From assembly GCA_963921195.1 (NCBI GenBank), contig OY992538.1:4712001-4776000 (forward strand): 64,000 nt of DNA, in the 5' to 3' direction. The notes under the pieces were generated by a model. That model was not told the DNA's origin, did not search any database, and saw only the letters and a list, made by a program, of their open reading frames with translations. The position numbers and the translations under genes are program-made. Below, one piece after another: positions 9,601-21,596 of this stretch (its first letter is position 1; every line of letters begins with the position of its first letter). Source of the stretch: Pegoplata infirma (taxonomy: Eukaryota > Arthropoda > Insecta > Diptera > Anthomyiidae).

Positions 9601-11139
9601 GAATGAAAAGTAACAACTTGTGACATGTCACAGGTATTATCGCGAGCTATTCTTTAAGATCAATTGACAGCACTTTACCGGTGATAGAACTGGTTTTCTT
9701 TGACCAGTCTGTGTTGAACCAGTCTTAGGATTGGGTTTTCAGATCAATTATTCCTGAATAATCAATTAATTTCTCAAAGGGTTTCTTTCCTGTCAATAAT
9801 AACGTAAACTCCTTTTTCTCTCTGAGGAGTTTATGCGAAGGAAGAAGAGTTTGTTTTGAGCTTCTGTTCAGGTAAGGGCTTATCATCATCTATGCACTTA
9901 GGTTGAAGTTCGTTATGGGTTGAGGGCATTTAAAATCTCAAAGCTAACACTCATAGTTGTTTTTAACTTTGTATGTTGAATTTGAGCTTTAATGTTAAAA
10001 AAAAAAAATTAAAATTTTTTTTGAAAAGTCATCAAAACCACAATCGTGTTTCTTAAGTTTTTTTTTATTTATTACTTTAACACACTTTTTTTTAGTAAAA
10101 TTTAATTTGTAATTTCTTCCTTATTCATTAACAAAAAAAAAAAAAAACGTTAACCAGCATATTAAGTCATTTATTCATTTACTCACTCAGTCACTCACTC
10201 ATCATAATCTTCGTCATCAGGTTTGTTGGCTGTTTTGTTAAATGTTATATGTAGTAATGTAGGTATTAAGTATATTGTATTGTTGATGTAGATGATGATT
10301 ATGGAAACTAGCTAAGAATCGGGTACATGTACCACATGGTTGTTTGGCACGCCGGTTAAGTTAGGTTTTTTGTTGTTGTTTAGTTAAGATCAGCAGCAGC
10401 AACAACAATAATAACAACATTAACCGGCTACAGCTGATGATCCCAGTGCATTCAAAACTTTAATTCAGATGAAGCACATGGCAGTTTGACTGGTCGGTAG
10501 GTTGTTTGGTAGGTAGGTAGGTTGGTTGACTGTAGACTCACTTACTCATTCATTCCATAATACACGTAACAGGTCTTTAAACAAAACAATCTTGTGAGTG
10601 AGTAAAACTACAATACAAACGGGTTAGCTTGACTGACTGATGTAGGGCCCACAAAAGCAGCAGCAGCAACAAGTACCGTAACCTTAAACTAAAATGAGCA
10701 ATATTGTAATAATAATAACAAAAAACAAAAAAAAAAAAACTTAGAGAACAACCGAGGCGTATGTAGAATTAACAACAGATTTGTTTACAAACAAAAGTTC
10801 CAACCGAACCACCAGCTGATGGTTTTACTAGATTTACCTTTGTTGTTATGTTTTTTTTAGTTGTTTTAAATTTTTATTTTTTGTTGTTTAATTTAAAATT
10901 TTCTGGCCCAGTCTTGAATTACTAAATATCGAGTTTCACACAAATGAATAGATCTGTATAGATTTTTGTGTACAAAAACAATATAAAACAACATTAACTT
11001 AATGATCATACATTTGTTAAAGAAAAAAAAAACTATAGATTTAATTATTTTCATTCATAATCAAAAATTTATATACAATCCAATAAAGCTTGTATAAAGA
11101 AAAACATATAGTCATTCAATAGGTACGGGAATGTGGAAC
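9601..11139. other. AT-rich non-coding stretch with simple repeats
   Basis: A CACTCA-rich tract near 10180-10200, CAG/CAA stretches near 10390-10420 and 10660, and GGTAGGTAGG near 10500. No gene, termini or RNA structure is supported. It could be host intron or intergenic DNA. Confidence 0.5.
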
Positions 11140-11311
11140 CTATAATAACTTATGCTGCTTTGGTAAGGTGGCGAAAGGCTGAATAAAGCACAGCCAGAAC
11201 TATTTTGGACAAAGTCTTCAGATTCGCCTGCATCGGCATCACCGAGGCTGGTAAGACATGTCCAAGCTACACCATTGGGGCCTGGCTAGCCATTACATAT
11301 CTCGTTAATAA

Positions 11312-12019
11312 CCCAGTTGGAAAATCTGTCACTGAGGAAATTTCCATAGTTTTTCCTTGAGGAAATGTCTTCAGGCTCTGACAAATCATAGGTAATCCTT
11401 GATGACATGTCCTAACATTGTCAGCACTGAATGTTTGCTTTAAGAGTGTGGACAATTCCTCTAAGATGTATAAAAGAAAATGTATTCAGAATAGCAGTAT
11501 ATTAAATTAGAATTTTAAATCTGGGCAACTCTTTAATTTCCAAGAAAAAAATGGCAATATTATCGATTTATTTAAAATAAATTCAAAATCTAACAAGTAG
11601 AATAAAAGTAATAAATAGACAAACAATTTTTAAAATAAAGTTTGGAACAGGTAGTAAGGGGTGGGACTAATAAACTGGAGGTTCCAGGTTCAAATCCAGT
11701 TAGGACTAAAAAATGGCGAAAAGTTTTTTCTAAATATGAAAAAGAGAATTTAGTAAGGAAAATGGATAAAAGTAAAAACTAAAGGAAATACGAAAATTTT
11801 TTGTATTTTCGCATGACCTACTTCAGACATTTCCCCAAAGAAGTCTTACGTGACATGTCCAGAAGGTCAGCCGTGACCACTGCTGACTTTGAGTGAGGAC
11901 ATTTTGAAAATTTGTATGAAAATGTCCTCAACCCAGTACATAGAGATGTCTTGTGTATGTCAGCAGTGACATGTCACAGCTCCGTCACTGAGGATGGCTC
12001 GAGGACGTTGCCAACTGGG
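11312..12019 (+). mobile_element. CCCAGTTGG TIR element, copy 1
   Basis: A 708-bp element with ends CCCAGTTGG and CCAACTGGG. Next to the ends lie GTCACTGAGGAAATTTCC on the left and CCGTCACTGAGGATGG on the right. It interrupts LINE-C. The interior repeats GACATGTC and GTCAGCAGTG motifs and holds a tRNA-like module with a B-box (11687-11697). There is no long frame. A 2-bp AA flanks both sides, which is weak evidence for a duplication. Other copies are at 16737, 26961 and 30048. Confidence 0.8.
11644..11712 (+). ncRNA. tRNA-like module inside TIR element copy 1
   Basis: Contains GGTTCAAATCC (11687-11697), which fits the pol III B-box GGTTCRANNCC. Upstream, TAGTAAGGGGTGGGACTAAT resembles a D-arm plus an anticodon loop CTAATAA, which is the loop of tRNA-Ile(AAU). 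The T-stem pairs poorly and no acceptor stem forms, so it is not a functional tRNA. Whether it is a captured relic or a promoter is unknown. Confidence 0.45.
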
Positions 12020-13025
12020 AAAGAATGCTGGAAAGAGCGCCCTTAAGTTGACGAAGCTTGGTAATTTGAAAAGTAGTGACTTAGGAGGGACTAAGATCCT
12101 TGAACGGAGCGTGTAATCAAATATGACCAGGGACCCTGAACCTTATTCCATGATATGAATACGAACGGGTCGAAGCAAACCAACAATGATACAGACGCCG
12201 GTATCTTCGGACCAAACTTTCTGCGTGGTTTGTCCATGGGGATATTCCCATCGATATTTCGGGCAGAGCTCTATGCAATTTAAATATGTTGCCTTCGTAG
12301 ATGGGCAAAACGTTCACATATATACATAATAATAACTGCCAGTAAGGCTGAACTGAAAGCTCTTGTAGCTTATGATTTTTCATCCGGACTGGTAATGGAC
12401 TGTGTTAAATCCGTTAACAAACTAGGACGAGATAACGACCTGACCATAGTATAGATTCCGTGTCACAAGGGTCCTGTGGAGAACGAACGTGCGAATTGTC
12501 TGGCTAATCGTGGTACCCGCAGTCCCTTCATTGGCACAGAAACATTCTTTGGTCTGCCACTGAAGCATGTTAGGAAAACACTCAAATTGTGGAGTGAATC
12601 TTAGTTCATGGAACACTGGAACTTTTGCGCTGATCAAAGGCAGGCGAGGAGATTCATAATTCCATCCAGCTCGGCAGCAAAACTGTTACTATTCTTGGAC
12701 AATTAGGATCACCTTATCCTAACGTCCTACCTAACTGGACATTGCAACTTACGTTATAACCTTAGGAAAAGAAATCTGTCTGACACGTGTAGATTCTGCG
12801 AGAAAGAGGAGGAGACAGCATAACATATTCTTTATACATGTCCAAGACTGTATGGTGGAAGTCTTCAACATCTGGGTGGGCACTTGGTACATCCAACTGA
12901 AGTACAAAACTCCCTTCCAAATAGGATTCTCTATTAAAAGCCTGCATATTGAAGGCATATCTTTCAGGCTTTACAAAAGATCATGCTGGTCGCAGTGCAT
13001 AGGGCCTCTTTAATCTAATTTAACA

Positions 13026-13230
13026 GGTACGGGAGAGTGTATGTACCAACTATATCCGTCCGAAACTGGAATAATTCTGCCATATATGGGCAGGGACTTC
13101 AAAGTCTCTTTAAGAGCACTTGAACTATATTTAAAGGAGTGCGTTAACGGTCATTAAAGACATCAGGGTATCCAACTCTATTGATTTATTGGGGCATCGT
13201 CGTCAAGAGTATCCGATTATTCAATATTGA
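13026..13230 (+). mobile_element. LINE-B fragment, plus strand
   Basis: Encodes a worn YxPTISVRNWNNSAIYGQG, the LINE-B TVYIRPKMEYNFHIWAG region (compare 39160-39220), then KTSGYPTLLIYWGI-like worn sequence. It lies directly downstream of the LINE-C 3' tail. Confidence 0.5.
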
Positions 13231-13314
13231 TAGCACCCACAGTTACAGATGACAATGCTTTTTCCACGGCTCGCGCATTTCAATCTACTCTATTTGCTGG
13301 ACGCCAATAAGATA

Positions 13315-13620
13315 TTACCAAAAGGTCTTCATTGAATGAGTCATAAATGATCTGCTTTTGCCCTCAACTTCAACGAGGCTTGGCCTATGATCGAAAGAAA
13401 ATGAAAGACAAATGTTGCTGTCATCTGCAAAAGAATAGATTGGATTAGAAGTTTTACTGAGAAGATCATTAATAAAAATAAGAAATAAAGTAGGAGAAAG
13501 AACAGAACCTTGCGGTACCCCTGAATTAAGCAGAAATTCATTGGATGATACACCATCTACTATAAGAACACAATAACGTTGTTTCTTATAACGTTGGTCT
13601 ATTTTCAATGTTACATAAAC
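13315..13620 (-). pseudogene. LINE-B reverse transcriptase palm, best-preserved copy
   Basis: A 97-codon minus-strand frame. RT block GVPQGSVLSPTLFLIFINDL lies at about residues 30-49 and the catalytic block YSFADDSNICLSFSFDHRPSL at about 58-78. A GVPQGSVLSP...FADD arrangement is typical of CR1/Jockey-group LINEs that lack RNase H. Downstream the frame is lost after SLVEVE. This copy serves as the reference for the deletion seen in the plus-strand copy at 38791. No start codon of a real protein is present; it is an internal fragment. Confidence 0.87.
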
Positions 13621-13711
13621 CTAACTAGAAGGTAATCAAAAAGGCTGAGTACCTTGCCTGTCAGTGCTTGGTGCTTACCGAGGCATCATCACCTAAAAAT
13701 ATATATTTCTA

Positions 13712-13949
13712 TTCCGTCCCTCTCCATGAAACACAAAAATTCATCAGTCGCTGCTTAGCAGTAAAGCAAATTAATCTGCTCCTCCTTCATGCAGTTAGAA
13801 GTAATTTTTGCATTATTTGGAGTTCTTTTATTCCGTTCCTCTCCATGAAACGCAACAATTCATCAGGCGCTGCTTAACAGTAATGCAAATTAATCTGCAC
13901 CTCCTTCAGGCAACTACATAGTAAGTTTTGCGTTATTTAGAGTTTAAAC
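13712..13949 (+). repeat. Two tandem copies of a 119-bp unit
   Basis: Units start with TTCCGTCCCTCTCCATGAAA (13712) and TTCCGTTCCTCTCCATGAAA (13831). Both continue through CAAATTAATCTGC and CCTCCTTCA. Identity is high by eye, so the duplication is younger than most repeats here. Function is unknown. Confidence 0.8.
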
Positions 13950-14960
13950 CCACAGGGTTAAAATTTTCAAAAAATCTACTGCAGAATTGTCGTTTAAAAT
14001 TTTCGTAATTGAAATTTTTCAAAATAAAGTACGCCTTAAAACAATTTCAAATTTGAACTAACAAATACTGCTTACTCATTTTTCTTTAAAAAAAATATCA
14101 AGTAGGCTTCTTCAGTAAATATTTTAATAAATTCTTTTTTAAACAATGATAAAATAACTTCCCTTAACAATTCTTGTATTGTCAATCATGGAAAATTTAC
14201 AAAGACACACTTGTTACTTTACCCTGGAGACATTCAAAATACCAAATGTTCATTAAGGTATTTTCATTTTTACCTTTCACAAATTACTATTTTTGCTTTT
14301 TTTTTTTTTTTATTCACCGATTTTGATTTGTAAAGTAAAAATTCCAAAGACATAACTTTACATTATACAGTACTCTCGTACATCATCATCTTTGTCATTG
14401 CCATCTCCTTTTAATGCCATGTCCAACAACAAACCATACCAATGGTGCCTGCCTAGTTTAATGCGTCAACAGTAAAACAGTAGTTATTTCTTACGCTAAT
14501 AAAATGTTGCAATAATTGCAGTTGTAAAACTCTTCAATATGGACAAAAAGTCCATTTACGAGATGAAAATAACAAATACAAAAAAAAGTAACAGAAACTC
14601 ACCAGAAATCAGAGAAAGACAAAATGAAGGGACAAAAGTAGTGGATCCGAAACAACATGTGTATGATGTACACTTTAACTTGGGTTAGTTAGTTTTCATT
14701 TTGTGATAATAGTTTTTTTTTTGTTGTTGTAGACCAAATATGGACTTAAAATTACTAAGGTATTCAATCTTTGACCACTTTGCTTTGACATACCATTCCC
14801 AAGACTTGAGCAGAAAAAAAAAAACAAGAAAACAATTTTATAGTACGTAGGAAGGAATCATCATCAGCATCAATGCCATTCTCATCATTTATAATCTATG
14901 CTAAAAAAGTTTTTAACATTTTGTATGAAAGCAAAACTCATTTTTAAAAATAGTTTTTAT
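13950..14960. other. AT-rich stretch without genes
   Basis: Long A/T runs, poly-T at 14299-14312 and scattered ATC-rich tracts. I see no supported feature. Confidence 0.5.
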
Positions 14961-14989
14961 ATTATAAAAACAAATCCGATCTGAATTCA

Positions 14990-16320
14990 ACTCGGCATAA
15001 AAAATTCATTGGACATTGCTTTTGGCGCCCAACATTGGGCAATCCAAATTGTGCATAGGTTAGGTTAAGAGGTTGATGGAATGTCCAAAAGACCAGTTCC
15101 TGTACGATACCTCGAAGATAGGGAGGGTTTTGCGCTGTTCTCCGCATTAATCAAAATTCTTTTCTGACTTCCTGTCCAATAGCATGACGATTTATGTCCT
15201 CACATATATCCAGTTTAATCGGCCTAATTTTTTAAGCATTTTCCATAGGTTGACAACTCTAAGTTCCTCTAGTGACTGAAATAAGTAAGAGTCAAAACAC
15301 TTTAATCGAGTGCGAGATAGTGCAGGGCACTGACAAAGATAATGAAATACATCTTTCACTATCTTCTCGTCCTCACATCATCGGAACAAATCATCTCTGA
15401 TCAATTTTAACTTTTTTCAAATAAGTTTTCAAGCCAGTATGGTCAGTAATGAAACCTACATACTTCCTGAGATCTGATTTTTCCATATAAGAAGTGTTTT
15501 TGGGCCTTTTTCCACCGCGAGTCCACAATACCTTCGTTTGGATACAGTCTTGGCGGCTTTCCGATTTCGAATTTTCCTGTCGTTAGTTTTTTTTTCTTTA
15601 TTTCAATATAAATCGCATCCAGGCCTGGATGCACGTTGGCCGTACTTTGTTTTTTTTTTTAAACAGTCTTAAAGAGTGTTGTTCGATGAGAGCCTGAAGC
15701 TCTTGACAAAAAAGGTTGACTACCTTTGATCGTATATTCCTATTACCCAATGCCTTTTAAGCTTTAAAAATATTACAGCAGTCCTGTATTCATAATTCTC
15801 AGTTTCTCACAGTAGACACTGCTACCTGTTCCCTGTAGCATATTTGATCCATTCGTGTAATCTGAACAGTGTGATGTTCCCCTACAGGTGGGTTTTCCAA
15901 GAATTCCATAGATGGTATACCCGCATCTCAAACGATATTGTATGATCAATCAATCACACAGTCCTCATATCGATGGTTTCGTAAAAGTCTTGTGTGTGCA
16001 TAGTACCGAACTTTTAGCACACAATTTTGCCTTAGTCTCAGCTGTGTCCTAAGTGCATATTCCTGGATGTAAATGTCCAAAAACGGCATATGCAGAGTAC
16101 TACATAGAGCATGTGTGGTTGTTGTCCTACGTGCTCCAGTGATACTTATGGCAGTTACTCCATTAACCCTTTTCAGTTACCTGGCGTGCGATCTAATTTC
16201 ACAATAGGCCACCACACTACTGCACCATGTGCCAGTGTTGGTCTAACAATTGCCGTGAATATCCAGTGTATGAGTATTGATCTAAGACCTCATGTGTTAC
16301 CAATAATTTTTTTCACTCTT
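14990..16320 (-). mobile_element. LINE-E remnant, RNase H-type
   Basis: Minus strand. Near 16080-16260 it encodes the thumb motif (NRVNxVTAISITGARRTTTTHAL) and then a worn RNase H-length spacer. Near 15400-15480 a tail reads DLRKYVGFITDHTGLKTYL, matching the conserved TGHxxLxxYL region before the Cys/His cluster. The 3' part contains TTGGGCGCCAAAA (reverse of 15021-15033), which resembles the 3' end of LINE-F at 42560. Stops are frequent. Confidence 0.65.
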
Positions 16321-16736
16321 CACTTCTTCCTTTTTTTTGTTTTTTACTTTGAGCCAACAATCAGGGCATGCCCCCTACTAATGCAATGCATTGTGTTGGT
16401 ATTAGGAAAATAGGTTATGGGGAGGAAAGAACCCGGTCCAGCAGCTCCAAGATAGACCTTGCGGCTCCTGTCCAGATATTGAAGTTGTATTTTATCTTCG
16501 GTCGGATGTAGGTGGTACAAATAGTAAGGAGATCAGACGTAGTGAAGTAATTCTTGCACCGTTTTAAAAAACTTAAACACTTGAATGCTTCTTTTGACAC
16601 TTGAAAAACATGCTGGTTCCAACCAACATCACATTAACTTTTCATGCTAGTACATCAAGAGTGTCTGATTCCTCAGTAGCTATACCCTCATGCATACAGA
16701 TGACGTTGATTCCACAGACTGTCTGTGGGTCAACAT

Positions 16737-17439
16737 TCCAGTTGGTGACGTCCTCGAGCCATCCTCAGTGACGGAGCGGTGACATGTCAGAGTCACTGCT
16801 GACATCCACAAGACATTAGAGATGTACTGGGTTGAGGACAGTTTCATACAAATTTTCAAAATGTCCTCACTCAAAGTCAGCAGTGGTCAGAGCTGACCTT
16901 CTGGGGACATGTCTTTGGGGAAATGTCTGACGTAGATCATGCGAAAATACAAAAAATTTTCGTATTTTCTTTATCCATTTTCCTTTATAAATTATCTTTC
17001 TCATATTTAGAAAAAACTTTTCGCCTTTTTTAGTCCCAACTGGATTTGAACCTGGAACCTCCAGTTTATTAGTCCCACACCTAATTACTAGTTCCAAACT
17101 TTATTTTGAAAATTGTTTGTCTATTTATTACTTTTATGCTACTTGTTAGATTTTATTTTAAATAAATTGATAATATTGCCATCTGTTTTCTTGGAAATTG
17201 AAGAGTTGCCCAGATTTAAAATTCTAATTTAATATACTGCTATTCTAAAGACATTTCCTTAGGAAATGTCTTTCCTTTTAGACGTCTTAGATTAATTGTC
17301 CACACTCTTAAAGCAAACATTCAGTGCTGACAATGTTAGGACATGTCATCAAGGTTTACCTATGATTTGTCAGAACCTGAAGACATTTCCTCAAGAAATC
17401 AATGTGGAAATTTCCTCAGTGACACATTTTCCAGCTGGG
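16737..17439 (-). mobile_element. CCCAGTTGG TIR element, copy 2
   Basis: Ends TCCAGTTGG and CCAGCTGGG, with CCTCGAGCCATCCTCAGTGA beside the left end and CCTCAGTGACAC beside the right. It is inverted relative to copy 1. It interrupts LINE-B between the segments DFNARKTQCC and SKEAFKCL. AT occurs at both edges (ACAT|TCCAG and GGG|ATGC), consistent with a 2-bp duplication. The interior carries GGATTTGAACC (17042-17052), a B-box on the minus strand. Confidence 0.82.
17030..17100 (-). ncRNA. tRNA-like module inside TIR element copy 2
   Basis: Minus strand: TAGTAATTAGGTGTGGGACT, then loop CTAATAA, then GGAGGTTCCAGGTTCAAATC. The B-box is intact and the anticodon-like loop matches tRNA-Ile(AAU). Arms do not fold into a complete cloverleaf. 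Confidence 0.45.
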
Positions 17440-17645
17440 ATGCAACATTGGGTCTTACGAGCATTAAAATCGACCCAATTCGCAAGACCCCACTCGGATA
17501 TTGTCATACGGTCATAATTAAGTGTGTCATTCATGTTCTGCCTCATAGCTTCGACATCGGTAAGGCCAAGGTCTATGATTGAATGAAAATGAGTGACAAA
17601 TGTTGATGTCATCTGCGAAAGAATAGATAGGATTGGAAATTTGAC

Positions 17646-17957
17646 TTAGAAGGTCATCACGAAAACAAAAAAAGTGCAGGAGAAAGAACGGAACCTTCCA
17701 GTGCCACTACCAACCCCAAATGCAATAAGCTTCGAAACGAGGGCATTGTGCCACACACGATCAAACGCCTTAGAAATATTTAGAGCGACCGCCATGCTTT
17801 CACTAAATTGGTGGATCAAACGACTCCAACGATCTGAAAGAAACGCTAACAGGCCTCCCGTAGAACGACTTCTACGAAATCCATACTGTCGATCGCACAA
17901 AAGTGAGTTGGACTCTAGATAGTTAACCAAGTGGTAGTTAACCATGCTCTCCATCAC
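17646..17957 (-). pseudogene. LINE-B RT fingers fragment
   Basis: A 103-codon frame with MVNYHLVNYLESNSLLCDRQ, YGFRRSRSTGGLLAFLSDRW and ALNISKAFDRVWHNALVSKL. The catalytic aspartate of RT block 3 is present as ISKAFD. It ends in FGVGSGTGRF and then loses frame. These are the early RT blocks that precede the 13315-type palm segment. The same region is on the plus strand at 38500-38660. It is an internal fragment without a genuine start. Confidence 0.85.
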
Positions 17958-18130
17958 CTTAGAGAGCGTAGAGAAAATTGCTATTGGGCGGTGATGAAGC
18001 GATGATGAAGCTGACTGTCACCCAACTCTTCTATTTATATGGATTATATATACGAATATGTATGGGGCGGGCAAAGAATGCAATTCCGATCAGCTATATA
18101 TATGTGGGGATCCATAAGGATCCCACAATA

Positions 18131-19932
18131 AACAAGTAAAAAAAGTCAAATTCGACCTTGCCGAATGTAGTGATACCAGGGATGTTAAAGTTGGTACAAT
18201 TGTACTTTTTTTGGTACATTTCAACCTTCAAAAGTACCGTGGTACTACCACGACTCATTTGGTACAATTTAAAAATTTCCAATTTCTTTCTTTATAACTC
18301 ATCGAAATATCGGTAAAAGCTATTTTTCTTTATTAAAAAAATGCTCAGAAGGGTACTAATGCTAGACTAATTTACACCATAAATGAGACTCTTTTTTAGT
18401 TATTACCCCTTGTTTTAAAACAGTTTAAAGTAGTTTTCCAATGAAAATTTTCTAAAATATTTTTACAAAAATTTCTTCTTTTATTTTTAAAAGAATTCTC
18501 CGATTTTGATACATTTGTCTTGTTTAGACACTCACAAGGGAAGTTTCTCAACCCTTATAAACCGATTTGCTTGATACTTAAAATTTAAATAAATGAGACG
18601 ATTTTGCGGTTGGTGTGTTTCGGCTTATCAGCCCCTTATGAAACAATGTGGACCTTCGGGAAAATTTCGATAACTCCCGAACTAACAGGAATATTGTCTA
18701 GAGCAAAAATACGTGTAAACTTAAATTTAATAGAGATTGTTTCGTATTCATGTGGATATCGTTGGTCTATGTCTTTACATAAATATCCACCAAAATTTAC
18801 ACATTTTCATGAAAAAAATAATTAAAGAAGCCGAATTTTTTCAAGGTTATGCGAACGTTGGATAAACATTAAAAAACCTTTATTCTTATATGAAAACATC
18901 ATATAGTTTCTTAAAAAGAAGTGGCTAAAAAATCCAAAAAAATTTCGGCATTTTTTAATCCATTTTAAATCCCCGATATGGCCGATAAGCCGAGACACCA
19001 CAACCTTAGAATGTTCTCTTTTATATATTTCATGCAAATCGATTCCCTTGTCAAATACATTTATCCTGTCGAAAAATTCTAGAATTTTGAGAATTTTTCC
19101 TATAGATAAAGTATCGGACAATGAGACATTTTTCTACAGAATAGATTTCAAGAAATTGTTCAAAAACACGCCTGAAAAATGGTTTTTAATTTGTTTGCCT
19201 TTGGTGGGGGGGGGGGGGGGGGGGGGGGGGGGGTATACATGATTCAGTATACCCGAATTAACACTCATTTGTTTTAGTTGTTTTTATTAATTTAAAAAAT
19301 AGTACCGTGAGGGTCCAAAAAGTACAATTTTTTTTGAAAGTTGGTACAAAATTGAAATCCCCATTTAACATCCCTGAGTGATACCCTCCACAAATTTCGA
19401 AAAACTTTTTTTAAAAGGAAACTACTTAAAAAAAAAAAATTTTGAAAGAAAAAATTTCCGCGAAAAAAAAATTCCGCAAACAAAAAAAAAATCCGTGATT
19501 TTTTTCTTTTTTTTTTGTTAAAAAATATGTTCGTACTTGTTTAAATACCATTTTGTGTTCATTTATGTTCACATATGTCAACCAGGAGTCGAATTAAAGC
19601 ATTTTGTATATTTAGGTTATGTTGAATGTACTAAAATTTTTGTGGTGTCCTTACATTTTCGTTCATAACTTTTGAACCGCTCAAATGCAATACCAAACTT
19701 CTTGGGAGAACTTCCAATAAATAGGTTAAGTTTCAGTCATCTCCGTGTAATATTTTGGCCGTGATCACCATTTCCACAGACAGACAGACGGACATTGCTA
19801 GAATGTCTTAAAATCGATCGGGGATCATGAATATATATCCTTTATTGGGTCCCAAACCGACATTTCGATGAGTTACAAACGGAATGACAAGCTTATATAT
19901 ACCCTCTATCACTAAGTGGAGGGTATAAAAAT
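18131..19932 (-). mobile_element. Helentron (mini-me/DINE-type), split by a hAT
   Basis: Minus-strand element. The 3' end is at 18131 (tail ACTTGTTT in reverse, with the hairpin TTCGGCAAGGTCGAA). The 5' end is near 19930 (TATACCCTCCACTTAGTGAT in reverse). It keeps the mini-me core (reverse of TTACAAACGGAATGACAAGC) and a short GTCC/GTCT run at 19779-19793. Without the hAT and one duplication copy it is about 590 bp. Such elements move by rolling-circle replication using enzymes from a partner; no protein is encoded. Confidence 0.8.
18177..19376. mobile_element. hAT element with perfect TIRs and 8-bp TSD
   Basis: Ends CAGGGATGTTAAA and TTTAACATCCCTG are 13-bp perfect inverted repeats. AGTGATAC flanks both sides (18169-18176 and 19377-19384). 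Subterminal GTTGGTAC motifs occur on both sides. It is 1200 bp with no transposase frame. The interior includes a G28 tract (19206-19233). Directly after that lies a segment resembling a helentron 3' end (GTATACCCGAATTAACACTC then TTTGTTTT), so it may hold an older insert. Confidence 0.9.
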
Positions 19933-19935
19933 AAA

Positions 19936-21351
19936 TTATGTTTTTATAAAAAGTTAGTGGTTTATTTGTCGGTCTAGCTTGTCGTTCAAAAGTTGTTTTC
20001 AAAACCGACGTCTAGATTATCCTGAGAGATCGAGATCATATAAGGTTAAAAACCTCAAGGTTTAGTTTTTGGAATGTGGATTAAGTTTAACAAAAACTCG
20101 GATGATGTTGTAGTGGAGTGTCAAAAAATTAACAATTTATTTTTCGATTTATTCTATTTAATCTATTTACTCCTGCTTCTGCCAAAACATGATTTAACCA
20201 AAATTTCATATACTTTTTGATTATACTTTAAGCTACATATGTATTGTATAATTTACTAAGATGTACTTGTAAACAAGGTAGATTTTCTGTTTCAGTAAAA
20301 TATACTAAAAAAAGTATATAGATCGTTGTTTTTTTTTTGTTCTTTTTTTAATATTAAAACATTTTTATGTACAAGTAACTTAAGGATAATATGTGTGCGT
20401 ATGTGTCCGTCCGTCCGTCTGTCTGTCTGTCTATCTGTATGTTGGCTGAATGGCATCAAACGGCAGTTAGACAGTTTTTGTTGATTAACTTGGAATAAGG
20501 CTGTTGTTCGATCGTTAGTTAGTTGGTTGGGCAGATTGTTTTAGTCTCTTCATTCTTTTTGGAAGGGACTTACGATATCGTTGCCCTTTTTTTGTACATT
20601 TTTAAGAATCATTGTTTTTTTTTTGTCTTTAAGTTTTGATATACTTCCACATTTGTATTAGAGTACGTATGTGTGTTTGAGTATGTTTTTTTGTATTATC
20701 TTCACAAAAGATGCTTTTATTATGGAATTTTGATAAAAAATTTTAAAGAAGTAAAAAAAATATAAATATATTTACAAAAACTACATTACCCAATAACCAT
20801 TAATACGAAATAAAATAAAAAAAAAAAAAAACAACAAAAAGCAATCCAAAAAAGGCCAAATACAATTTAAAGTCTTTGTTGTTGCCTGTTGTTTTTTTTT
20901 TGTTAATTTAATGACGAACAATGCCGCAAGTGGTAACAAAGCCCAACATCATCCAATACAACATACAATCATCATCTATAACCTCATACACACACACACA
21001 AATTGATACCACTATAACATTTGGTTTTTTCTTAATGCTATAAAATGTCTTAGCAGCATCATTGAAATAATAAAAAAAAAAATAAAACTTTAAACAAAAA
21101 TTCGATTTTGTGTTTTTGAGGTTTTCTTTTATAGATTTCTATACTTAATACGAGGGTTGTTTGATTTTTTCTTAAACTTTTCATATTTTTAAATTATATT
21201 TTCTCACAGAAGTCGAGACTGTGCCTAAGAACAACTTGTTGAATTACAACAAACCAAAATATATTGCTTAGATATCATATTGATATCATATCAATGATAA
21301 GTTTTCGATAGAATAATATCGAAAATGATAGGGAGTTATTTTTGTAATAGT
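19936..21351. other. AT-rich stretch, no gene
   Basis: Contains a GTCC/GTCT microsatellite at about 20407-20436 without a recognisable helentron core, a CA run at 20988-20999, and many T/A runs. No feature with coding support. Confidence 0.55.
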
Positions 21352-21596
21352 CAAAGTCTCAGATTCAGAGACATTTTTTCTATAAAAAAAGTTTCAGATT
21401 CAGGGACATTTATTTTATAGAAAAAGTCCCAGATTCTGAGACATTTTTCCTATACAAAAAATTTCAAATTCTGAGACATCAGATCAGATAAAGAAAAGTC
21501 TCAGATTCTAAGACATTTTTCCAATGGAAAAAGTTCTCTTGTGTAGAAAAAGTCACAGATTCTGAGAAATTTTTCCCATAGAAAAAGTATCAGAAT
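21352..21596 (+). repeat. Minisatellite of about 36 bp, six to seven diverged units
   Basis: Units follow GTCTCAGATTCTGAGACATT then TTTCCTATAGAAAA. The core TCTCAGATTCTGAGA is self-complementary, so units can form small hairpins. Copies differ by about 10-20 percent by eye. It ends just before the TIR element at 21613. Confidence 0.75.

Larger units (their letters stand above)
11140..13025 (+). mobile_element. LINE-C copy, split by a CCCAGTTGG element
   Basis: Plus-strand LINE. 11140-11311 encodes the RT thumb (ITYAALVRWRKAE...RFACIGITEAGKTCP). After the insert it resumes near 12020. RNase H starts near 12150 (NTNGSK, where the first catalytic Asp is replaced by Asn; then FPSIFRAELYAI) and continues with KAELKALVAYDFSSGLVMDC and VENERANCLANRGTRSP. 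A Cys/His tail follows (TGHCNLRYNLRKRNLSDTCR, then HILYTCPRLYGG). The 3' end CAGTGCATAGGGCCTCTTTA plus ATCTAAT matches the copy at 6720. Several stops and frameshifts make it inactive. Confidence 0.87.
16325..18000 (-). mobile_element. LINE-B copy, split by a CCCAGTTGG element
   Basis: Minus-strand LINE-B. From 5' to 3': MVNYHLVNYLESNSLLCDRQ and YGFRRSRSTGG (RT blocks 1-2, 17870-17957); VALNISKAFDRVWHNALVSK (block 3); then from 17612 down, ATFVTHFHSI, EAMRQNMNDTLNYDRMTISE and WGLANWVDFNARKTQCC. The insert at 16737-17439 follows. The element resumes at 16736 and runs through SKEAFKCLSFLKRCKNYF and YIRPKIKYNFNIW to the T-run at 16331-16346, the poly-A tail. The palm block GVPQGSVL...FADD is largely lost near 17612-17700. 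Confidence 0.87.

Noticed and set aside
16737..17439. Five-bp or longer target duplications for the CCCAGTTGG family
   Set aside because: Copy 3 suggests GTTTC, but copies 1, 2 and 4 do not support 5 bp. Only 2-bp A/T repeats are common to all, so the duplication length stays open.
19048..19242. Frame with a poly-Gly C-terminus
   Set aside because: The glycine run is the G28 homopolymer inside a hAT element.
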